From NCBI GenBank assembly GCA_036924285.1, contig JAYKYS010000041.1, positions 206,001-270,000 of the forward strand: 64,000 bases of DNA, in the 5' to 3' direction. Of this stretch, positions 26,413 to 35,125 are shown piece by piece (position 1 is the first letter of the stretch; each line of letters opens with the position of its first letter). This DNA is from Asterella californica (Eukaryota > Streptophyta > Marchantiopsida > Marchantiales > Aytoniaceae). The notes below the pieces were generated by a model. The model saw only the letters and a program-made list of their open reading frames with translations, had not been told where the DNA came from and searched no databases. The position numbers were made by a program, and so were the translations under genes.

Positions 26413-26724
26413 TAGCGGTTATGGATGTGAATATGACTTCTGCTGGGAAGCACAGGTTGCTTGGGTAAAAGAAACGTTGTCGTATAAACACAATGGAGGT
26501 GGTTTGCACTTTGAACGTTAAGAACTGGTTAAATAAAATATACATCCCAAGTGGAGGAATGCCAAGAAGAGGGAAGAATCCAAGCGAGAAGGTAGGTGGT
26601 AAAATACAACGATTCGATAGGGGGAAAAGTGAACCGACTACAAGTTATGTTAAAACGTGCATGTTCACAGAACGGATTAGTTCAGAAGATACATGACAGA
26701 AAAACAGTTGACCCATTTGATTAA

Positions 26725-26946
26725 ACTGTTAAGCCCATGCCTCAAAACACGAGGAGAGCAGGAGATTAAACCCATAAGTACTGGCTCTTCTGCCGTGCTT
26801 CAGAAGATACAAATGCCGGCTCATAGATACAATTACGTAGAGTTTAATTTACTGCCTAACCCTTCCGACAGGAAGGGTTAGGTACTAAATTAAATGTCTC
26901 TATATTTTGCCTCCTCCATCGAAAGATGGAGGAGGTGAATATGCAA
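26725..26946. repeat. Best copy of the paired-hairpin repeat
   Basis: A ~115-bp left part is shared with 4455-4595. Hairpin 1 follows (26843-26894), with arms TTTAATTTA..GCCTAACCCTTCC and GGAAGGGTTAGGTACTAAATTAAA. Hairpin 2 is at 26910-26935: CCTCCTCCATC, loop GAAA, GATGGAGGAGG, then TGAATATGCA. Hairpin 2 is perfectly paired over 11 bp. No coding potential and no tRNA-like box A/B was recognised. Confidence 0.7.
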
Positions 26947-27304
26947 TATGCAAATAGTGAAGCAGATAATAACCTAACCTATACATTTTGTAAAGAACAG
27001 CATGTTCTAGTTCAGAATAATAATGAGTTACCACGTTGAACTTTAAATAGTGAAGCTGATAACAACCTAACATTTACAGTTCTAGTTTAGAATGATAATG
27101 AAAAGATAACATTTGATAAAGAAGGTGCTTGTTGTATCCAATTTGAAGTCTTTAACAAAACTCACTGATCAACTTCTGAATAATTTCAAAGTTATGTTGT
27201 ATATCATTCGATATCATGCTAATGTGATTAGTTCTAATTGTAAAAATTATGTACCATGTCAATATATTGTCTTATCTCCCCATTGTCTTGGTTACCACAG
27301 TAGT

Positions 27305-27308
27305 AAGA
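27305..27308. other. Target-site duplication AAGA, left of element D/B
   Basis: AAGA directly precedes the element end at 27309 and is repeated at 57864-57867 directly after the other end. This ties two ends 30.5 kb apart into one element. Confidence 0.75.
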
Positions 27309-27415
27309 TGTTGTGCCCATACACATCGTTACACAATATACATCGCTGTCAGAGATACACAACACATACACATAACACATAGACTATCTCATACACATAC
27401 ACAAGTGTATCACAA
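27309..27415 (-). repeat. Terminal repeat B2 (107 bp) of element D/B
   Basis: 107 bp, about 90% identical by eye to B1 at 27708-27814 and similar to the end of C at 51713-51819, also 107 bp. It ends the element (CACAACA) next to the AAGA duplication. Confidence 0.8.
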
Positions 27416-27705
27416 TGATAAACGGTATGTACTCACTCCATCATGCCAACGGGCACTAAACAATCACTAAAGTCGAGCCAAATCCACTCTGTGTTCGCAG
27501 AGACTCCAGATTACACTTACAAAGACTATCCATCATAGCTAGGAGCTTGAAGACTCAACTGAAGAACTAAGGCCTCCAAACCCTACCTGCGAAGTATACC
27601 CTAGTGGGTCATCTCAAGAACTCGTCCTAACGGCACTAATGGTCATACCGGGATTTGTCACTCCACATTCGGTCAATCTAGCCGGGGTGTCAAACTGACG
27701 TGACA
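27416..27705 (-). repeat. Terminal repeat A2 (290 bp) of element D/B
   Basis: Begins TGTCACGTCAG on the minus strand and matches the 5' ends of D/B (A1, 57572-57863) and C (31076-31359). In A1 the repeat is followed by CTTGAAGAACTCAG; here it is followed directly by B2. So A and B are adjacent here but separated by the whole internal region at the other end. Confidence 0.8.
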
Positions 27706-27707
27706 GT

Positions 27708-27814
27708 TGTCGTGCGCATACACATCGCTACACAACATACATCGCTATCAGAGGTACACCAAACATACACATAACACATGGACGATCTCATACACATACA
27801 CAAGTGGACCACAA
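27708..27814 (-). repeat. Repeat B1 (107 bp) of element D/B
   Basis: Follows a polypurine-like tract (AGGGGGACGA on the minus strand) and ends CGCACGACA. Two bases (AC) separate it from A2, much like the few extra bases at an LTR-LTR circle junction. Confidence 0.8.
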
Positions 27815-27984
27815 TCGTCCCCCTAATTGACGGTTAGATCCTTCTAACTCCAGATAGCTCCATATCCTAACTACGTGATATACACCTTCATGGGTGCAAA
27901 GATCAGGAGGCCGGGTGCTACATCGTCTCATCTTTAGTCGTCTGTCTGCAACGCCTACCACGCAAAGATCTAATCTGCTATCCC

Positions 27985-28211
27985 TACTATATACATCGAG
28001 GACAAACCTACCGTCTAGTAGGAACGACAATGAGAGGTGGAGTCAAACATGATGTGTGCCAACCTCTAGAACAACCATCACACACCAACATACGAGCTGC
28101 TCCACCAACAGATCCACACAACATACACCTCAAGCCCGCACGTACAACTGCTAAGCTTGGGTCAACGATCCCATCGATGTTGGGAAGATGACATGACGCG
28201 CAATTACGCAC
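27985..28211 (-). pseudogene. PHD finger at the integrase C terminus (element D/B)
   Basis: The frame reads CMLC...LVCDGC....WHTSC..., matching the Cys4-His-Cys3 pattern of a PHD finger. A stop codon (TAG, where element C has TGG) falls just before the last CPRC pair. PHD fingers bind histone tails in known proteins; here it occupies the position where chromoviruses carry a chromodomain. Not functional in this copy. Confidence 0.8.
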
Positions 28212-28331
28212 ATGGTCCTTTCAAACAACACCATCACGGCCCTCTAACATGAGTACTCTAGAAGGTAACACCTCACGCACTAATAAAATCGTGCGTCTTG
28301 CGGTCACATCCAACGTTGTCGGTGTAGTTTA

Positions 28332-29360
28332 CTATAGATAGATATAATCGCCAAGATGAAATTTACGAATCGATGATCGATAACCTCCTCCTCGAATAGT
28401 CACATATCGCAACGTGTCTCTATGTTGAGCAATCGCTAGGTTCTCAAAAGCCATAGGCATAACTCTCCGAAATGTCTTTGCTCGTTGAGAACATGCGTTC
28501 ACCCATATATCCGGATCATCAAGATTCAGCACCTCAGCAGAATCACGACGAATGACCGAAAGTAGATCTGGATCTCGGTCATACAATAGAAAATACGGTG
28601 AGAAAGAAGCCAAAGACGCTTGTCGGCTAAAACGACCCATAGCCAAATCATGATAACTGCACATCCTAGTCTCCCAAGTGGTCCTTCTGTAAGCCATACT
28701 TGCGCAATCCTCTCTTCACCGTCTGAACTACTTTCTCCGTCAAACCATCCGTCTCAAGATGATCTCGAGATATAGTCCGATGATCAATCATCACTTGATC
28801 ACACAAGGTCTGAAACTCACCAAAGAACTTTGTACCTTGGTCTGTCAGCACTTCAGTTGGTGCTACAAAACGACTCAGCACTTGATCTAAGAATGCATAC
28901 GTCATCCCTTCACTCATCTTGTCCGGTAATACCACCAACTCAATCCACTTGGAGAAGTGCTCCACCATCATCAACACATACCGGTGGTGACGTATGATCA
29001 ATGATAAGAGTCCCGTGAAATCCAAACTCTAATGGTAACCCAACCTCATAATCGGTAAGGGGTGTAACTGTGGAGTAGGAGCATTAAACGAAGCTCGTAC
29101 TCGATCACAAATCACACATCGTGCGACAAACTACTGCACACCGACGTGCACACCACGCCACCAATACTCTCCTTGGAGTAAGCTATGCGTACGCTTCACT
29201 CCAAAATATCCCAACTCCTCATGGACATGTCGTACTAACTATGCCCTCTGAGATGGGTGTGGCACTATCCGTACTCTCTCATCATTCCACACTCGAAGTA
29301 CATGTCGTCCTTCTCGTCAAAATCTCTTTGCTCGTTGAAAGACACGATCTCGTTCTTTGA
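28332..29360 (-). pseudogene. Integrase (element D/B), broken
   Basis: The DDE core lies mainly at 28666-29025 on the minus strand (LTDQGTKFFGEF carries the second Asp) and continues in another frame at 28332-28697 (PYFLLYDRDPDL, NLAIAQHRDTLRY). The HHCC zinc-binding part is at about 29060-29330, disrupted by stops. It aligns throughout with the better-preserved copy in element C at 50260-51390. Confidence 0.8.
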
Positions 29361-29595
29361 CACTTATTGTGCATACCACCACGCCAATACGTAGATATTC
29401 CATTACAGTCACATCGTCACGGATATCTCGCTGGTCTGGTACACCATCTCTATTCTCAGGATTTGGAGACTCATCATCTATTCTCTGACCAGAGAAAGAT
29501 ACGACTTGGCCCTCCATACTAGAGTTCATGACCAACACATAAAGAAAGACAGATGCATGTCACCTTGGCACTATCTCCTCATCAACCTCGTCATG

Positions 29596-30261
29596 TCATC
29601 GAGCCCCAGTCTGATCTTGCTGACTCGTGCATGGGTTACGACTGAACCCAGCGACATCTAGGTTTGCAACTCTAGATCTATGTACTACCTGGAAGTCATA
29701 CTCCTGTAACATAAGAGTCCATCGTGCAAGCTTCTCTGTAAGCTTGTCGGACTTCATGAACCACTTGAGCGACTGATGATCAGAGATGAGAGTAAAAAGG
29801 TTCTCAAACAGATAACATCGAAAGTGTGTAATAGTCCACACTGTAGCTAAAAACTCTCCCTCGTACAAATTGTACCTCGCCTCCGCCGAATTGTTAGAAC
29901 GACTAGCATACGTCACCAAAAACTCCTTTTTTTCATCATCATGCTGAGTCAGCACTGCTCCAAGTCAAAACGTATTTCAATCAGTGTGCAGTTCGAAAGG
30001 ACGCGTCTTAACGGATCTCCTCAAGATGGGAGCAGATGTCAACCTATCCTTGAGCTCTACAAAAGCTCGCTCCTGCTCATCTCTCCACTGCCACTCTTGG
30101 TCCACCTTCATCAGCTTGGTCAATGGCTTTGCAATTGCACTAAACCCTTTCACGTATCGACGATAGAAGTTCGTCAAACCAACAAATGTCCAAACTCGAC
30201 TCACATCTGTGGGATGTGGGATACGTGCAATAGTTTCAACCTTCGTCTGTTGAACACCCAA
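29596..30261 (-). pseudogene. RNase H domain (element D/B), broken
   Basis: Two frames: 29977-30261 (RRYVKGFSAIAKPLTKLMK, connection to RNase H) and 29596-29955 (ARYNLYEGEFLATVW, LISDHQSLKWFM, HRSRVANLDVAGFSR). Compared with element C the DADGLSR motif reads DVAGFSR, so an active-site Asp appears altered. Confidence 0.8.
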
Positions 30262-31070
30262 CCCACCTGGGTAGATGTGTGACCCAGATACTCTACCAAC
30301 TTCAGGAAGAACTTACACTTCCCAGGATGTAACTTCAACCCATGAGCTCTCAATCGCTCGAACACATCTCGTAAGTGTCTCTCGTGCTGCTCCACAGTAG
30401 CACTATAGACTAAGATGTCGTCAATATAACATCTGACAAAATCCAATCCTGCTAGGATCTTGTCCATCACTCTCTGGAACTCAGCAGGGACGTTCTTCAA
30501 CGCAAATGATAAGAACCTTTATTGATACAAATAATCCTTGCCGTGAAAGTCAATTCTTTAGAACGATGTCTTGGACTTATCTTCTTCTCTCACTTGCAAC
30601 TTATGATACCTTGCTCGAAGATCCAAAGTACTGAAAACCTTCACATGTCTCACTGCATCAAAGATCTCCTCAGATGTCGGCATGGCATACTTATCGGACT
30701 TCGTCTGCCGATTGATAAGACGTTAGTCTTCACACATTTGTCTATCCGTGTAGTTGTCATACATATATTTCTTTGCTGGCATAACTGTGGCAGATGCATA
30801 CTCTCCATGTGACATCTCCACCAACCCAACCTCCAACAAGTCTTGAGTCATATTCTGGATCAAGGCTCTCTCCATGTCATTGTACATATAAGGACGTCGA
30901 AAGATTGACGTGTCAGTAGCCAAGTCGATCCGTATATCTGGTCCCTTCAAGGTACCCAAATCCTTCATACTGAAGACAAAACAATTCCTGTAGCTCTTCA
31001 GGAATCTTTGGACTCTTCGTCTCTCCTCTCTTATAAGCTTGGGTCCAATCTCTGACTCTCAAGTATTCTT
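30201..31070 (-). pseudogene. Reverse transcriptase (element D/B), broken
   Basis: 30201-30500 contains the catalytic CYIDDILVYS motif and LVEYLGHT; 30723-30968 contains the N-terminal part (MKDLGTLKGPDIRIDLAT). The frame between them is broken. The upstream edge at about 31070 is the GTCA site where element C inserted. Confidence 0.85.
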
Positions 31071-31071
31071 T

Positions 31072-31075
31072 GTCA
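31072..31075. other. Target-site duplication GTCA, left of element C
   Basis: GTCA here and at 51820-51823 flank element C. Removing C and one GTCA joins ...TATTCTTTGTCA to CCATGCTCGAG, which is the reverse complement of the uninterrupted sequence in C itself (around 48440-48460). Confidence 0.85.
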
Positions 31076-31359
31076 TGTCACGTCAGTTTGGTAACTCGGC
31101 TAGGTTGACAGAGTGCGAAGTGACGGACCCCGTTAAGGCCGTTAGGGCAAGTTGGTGAGAGTGCCCACAAGGGGTATACTTCGCAGGTAAGGGCTTGGAG
31201 ACCTCAGTTCTTCAAGTTGAGCCTTCAAGCTCATGGCTATGGTGAGTAGTCTTGAGAGTGAGATCTGGATTCTCTGCGAGCACAAAGTGGATTTGGCTCA
31301 ACTGTAGTGATTGTTTAGTGCCAGTTGGCATGGTGGAGGGAGTACATACCTTGTTATCA
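31076..31359 (+). repeat. Terminal repeat A1 of element C
   Basis: About 80% identical by eye to A1 and A2 of D/B. It is followed by CTTGAAGAACTCAGATTGC, which is identical in D/B although the surrounding sequence is much more diverged. Confidence 0.8.
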
Positions 31360-33023
31360 CTTGAAGAACTCAGATTGCAAGGTCTGGGATAGGGATTTCA
31401 GGTCGCAGATTGCTGCCGGTGGTATCTTCGGAGTTGGCAGATCGTTGGTATCTTCGATTTGCGGGTGCACACGTGCGTGGAGTAGTTCGTTTTGGGTGTT
31501 GTGATCGATCGCTGTGTGGATGTGTGTAGTCTGAACTTGTTCGCAGTCGATTTGGTGGTGAAGTAGTGCGGAAGCGCTGCTGAAATTTCACGGAATGTGT
31601 TGAAGTGATCATTTTCGGGCTGAAGTGCGCATTTGGACGTGGCAGACAAAATACTCGACAATGTCAAGCCGATGTGAGCTCGTTGGAAGCGCGTTGGGAA
31701 GACGGTCCTAGTGCAAGAAGATTCACGAAGTTTGGTCGAGCCATTTTTGAGTTATGAGAAGTCGAAATTTCTGGTGACGGATTTTGTGACGGGTTTTAGG
31801 TCAGCAGAAGTGCGTCGAGGAGTGTCAGGTTGGATTGGGTCGATAATTTTTGGATCTAAGGAGTGCAGTAGGTGCGTGCCGGGAAGACGATTCCAACGCA
31901 ACCAAAATCGTTCGATTTGGTGAAGGATCGACGAAGTTACAAGCCGAAGAAGGTCGCGGGTTGGCCAAAATCTGACGTAAATCCCGTTTGCGAGTTCCAA
32001 ATTGGCTGATTTCGACAATTTGGTGCAATTTCGACCTTGAGTTGCTGTTTCGGGTGTTTTATCGTCGTACTCGTCCTTCTTTATGGTGTTTGGCCCAGGT
32101 ACTCTTCTCCAAGCGGAGAGTGAGCGGGAGTGTCGAGGTGTGGAGTTGCGTGTTAGGAGGCGTTTAGAGGCTTCGAGGAGCAGAGGTGCTTGAGTGCGGA
32201 GGGGTGAGAGCGGAGTGCGAGAGTGCGGAGGCGGAGCAGAGCCTGAGCCCGCGCCCGCCGCAGGCCAGCTTGCTGGCGTGCGTGAGAGAGATATCCAAGT
32301 TTCAGTTGTGTGGGAAGTGTAAAACCAATAGGTCACTCATCCCAACACTATTTCTGGACTTGGACGCTTAACTCTGTAGTCTCAACTTTGGCTGTACCAC
32401 TAGACCAATAGCTCTTGGTGTCTTACAGGGATGCGTGCAAGTACTTAAGGGCTGGTTTAAGGTAGTAGGAGACCTGATCGCACGTTCCTAGAGGAGTGGT
32501 AGGGCGACCCCCGAGTACTAGGGGGAAGCTGCTGTTGTGGTAGTGTTTGTCTATACCGAAAAGACGCATATGAAGGCAGTTGGTAGCAGTTGTCTTGGAT
32601 GAGCTAGTAGAGCTATCAGATATTTTTGGAGCTACTAGAGGTATGGACATCTAGTTAGTGACCTTAGGTACATGTTATAACAGTCGGTGATCATATATTG
32701 TGCATGTGGTCACCGAAGAAGACGCGTCAGTCCGAGTGAGGCTGGGTTTCTCTTTATGTGAATGTTTGAGTGTGGAGGGTTATCGTTTGGACTTCTTGTG
32801 GTTGGAACCCCTCCATATTCTGCTTCTTGTTTGTGCGCTGTGTTTGCTTGTGTTGGCGCTTGATTTCCAGAGTGAGTTCACTCTAGTGTGCTGTCGGTAG
32901 TGAGGCTGGAGTGATGACCAGTCAGACTACCTTTGTTTCTCTCACGGTGCAGTTGGAGTGACGACCAACAAACCGTGAGAGGCTGCTTGTGGTGATGGCA
33001 GGTACAGGTTGCCCTTACCTTGA
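31360..33023 (+). other. 5' leader of element C, up to the insertion of element A
   Basis: It aligns with the leader of D/B (about 56160-57571, minus strand), including CTAGAGG.GTGGTAGG.CGACCCC and GAGCTAGTAGAGCTA. Short open frames on both strands are not conserved between copies, so I treat it as noncoding. It continues after element A at 43101. Confidence 0.7.
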
Positions 33024-33027
33024 CTGT
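33024..33027. other. Target-site duplication CTGT (left of element A)
   Basis: CTGT precedes the left LTR; CCGT (43097-43100) follows the right LTR. One mismatch. The uninterrupted D/B sequence at this point reads TTGATCGTCTTAG, supporting an insertion exactly here. Confidence 0.7.
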
Positions 33028-35049
33028 TGTCGTGTCGTGGACCGGCTCCTACTTGAAATTCAAACTTCGATGCTTGTCGCTCCAAAGACACTCATGAGGA
33101 ATAAGCTAGGCCTCAGCTTACGGGTTTTTGGCACAATCTCAGATCTCCATTTTCATCGCATAGATGGGTAGAGCTCCTTGTCAGCTTTCCACAGGCACTT
33201 TGTCTACTTCGTTTGGACGCTTAGTGGAAAAGTTATAGGACTCGAAAGATGGAGAAAATAAGCTAGGCCCCAGCTTACGGGTTTTTGGCACCACTTCGGA
33301 TCTTCGTTTTTATCGCACCAGTGGATAGAGCTCCTTGTCAGCTTTCCATAGGCACTTCATCTACTTCGTTTGGACGCCTAGTGGAGAAGTTACAGGACTC
33401 GAAAGATGGAGAAAACAAGCTAGGCCCCAGCTTACGGGCTTTTGACGCAACTTCGGATCTTCGCTTTCATCACATAGATGGGTAGAGCTCGCTGTCAGCT
33501 TTCCATGGGCATCTTGTTTACTTCGTTTGGACATCCAGAGAAGAAGTTATGCGATTCGAAAGAAGGTAAAATCAAGCTAGGCCCCTAGTTACTTGCTGAC
33601 TGGGTATTTAGGGCTTCAGGCGTTATATCAAAGACGCAAGGGGTCTGCTTCTTATTATTGAGGGTTGAACTTCGTACGTACAGACTGTTGCAAGGGGGCT
33701 GCTTAAGGGGCTTGCTTGTTCCTACGACCTGTCGGTGGATGTTTTGGAGAATTGAGAAGTCCAATACACGCGCGCAAGGTGTCATTGGGTTCAGATCTAT
33801 GCAGGCTACGCACAGGTTAAGACGGTTCTTGAAGAGACGGATCAGGGGGTTGTGTTCTGGGAGAAATTGAGACGCAGGGAGCAGAATTGGGGTTTTCAAT
33901 TACCTGTGAAGGAGAGTTGGACCGTTCGGGCCGTTCTGGAGTCCAAACTTGCTGTCCTTGGATCCATCGGGATCAGAACAACGAGTTCTTCAGGAAATTG
34001 AAGACGATACAAAGTTTTATCGGACGGTTTGAGAGTTGTGAGAGAAATTGGCCCGCAGGGAAGCGCTTGCGTCAGGTTTTCATCGCCTACGACCTGAGAT
34101 TGAATTGTTCTTCGCGATCGGTGAGCCAAGCTCTTTGTTCTTGGTGCCTACGCGATCAGGGAGTCCTCATGTACGCATAGGGGAAGACTGTAAGTGAATT
34201 GGATTGTTGGTTTAGGTGTGGTGAGCAAATTTGAGCCGCAGGGAGCCGATTTACGTCAGTTTTTTGTAGCCTGCGATCAAATTTCTCGAGTAGTTTTGCA
34301 AGGGGAACTCCAAACGGCTTGTTTGGAGTCTTGTTGGGTTCAGGGTAGCCAGATCTACCTACCAGCGAAGACGAATATCAGTTTAGAAGATCCGTTTGTG
34401 CGGTGTGAGCGGTTTTAAGCCGCAAGGAGGAGTTTTTGAAGGTTCGGTCACCTACGACCGAAAATTGACGATATCTCGACTATCGGGAGTCGGATCTGAA
34501 GGTTTCTTGGGTCAACGGAGTCAGGGAAGGAGACCCTATCAACATTTGAAGATCGTTTGGCGAAAGGAAAAAGTTCCCAGATAGGTCTTTTTCGGTTCCT
34601 TCGCTACAGGTTTCGTCCTTTTGAGTTCGTTAAGGACTTAGTTGGTTGTGTATGGCTTGTGGTAGCTAGCTTTAGCCAAGAGCTAGTGTGTGGATGTGGT
34701 TTGGACTTGGGTTTGGATCGCATGATACTGTTGTGGCTCTGGTTGTTAGCAAAGAGAAGTTCTTCTTGCTTTGAGCTACGCTTTGGCGATTTCAGACTAG
34801 GGTTGCGTTTCAGGGGTTTGTTTTAGGGCTTCTGAAGTAGGTTACAGACCGCTCTGGTCTTTTCCTCAGTTTTGTGCTGTTTGGAGAAAGAATCGACAGT
34901 GTACATACTTTCAGAGTGGTATATATCGCAGCATTCCTTTTCGTGGTTGTTCTTCTCTGTCTTGTCTCTGTTTGGCACACAGCATCTCCACAGCCAAGAA
35001 CCTCGCGTTTTCCTGGACATCCTTCACGCACAAAATACCCGACACGATA
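33028..35049 (+). repeat. Left LTR of element A
   Basis: 2022 bp. It contains a 157-bp tandem repeat near its start. The terminal 10 bases form an inverted repeat with one mismatch. Open frames inside it are mirrored in the right LTR but have no recognisable domain. Confidence 0.92.
33103..33590 (+). repeat. 157-bp tandem repeat inside the left LTR of element A
   Basis: AAGCTAGGCC(C/T)CAGCTTACGGG starts at 33103, 33260 and 33417, and a degenerate copy (AAGCTAGGCCCCTAGTTAC) at 33574: exactly 157 bp apart each time. The same array is in the right LTR from 41150. In LTRs such arrays often sit in the U3 promoter, but that role is inference here. Confidence 0.88.
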
Positions 35050-35125
35050 CGGTGGTGAACTCGACGTGAAGGTCTGGGGTGGAGATTTCTTCTGTGTGTG
35101 AACTTTGAAGAAGAGATTGGCAGTC
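35050..35125 (+). promoter_or_regulatory. Primer-binding-site region of element A
   Basis: TGGTGAACTCGACGTGA begins at 35053, a few bases after the LTR end. It starts with TGG as expected for pairing with a tRNA 3' CCA. I could not identify the tRNA. Confidence 0.45.

Noticed and set aside
27309..27705. Independent 397-bp non-autonomous element (A+B) inserted beside D/B
   Set aside because: The AAGA duplication pairs the outer end at 27309 with the far end at 57863, not with the inner edge at 27705, so it belongs to D/B.
31752..32336. 194-codon minus-strand open frame in the leader of element C
   Set aside because: It is not conserved in the aligned leader of D/B, has no recognisable domain and lies opposite the element's transcription.
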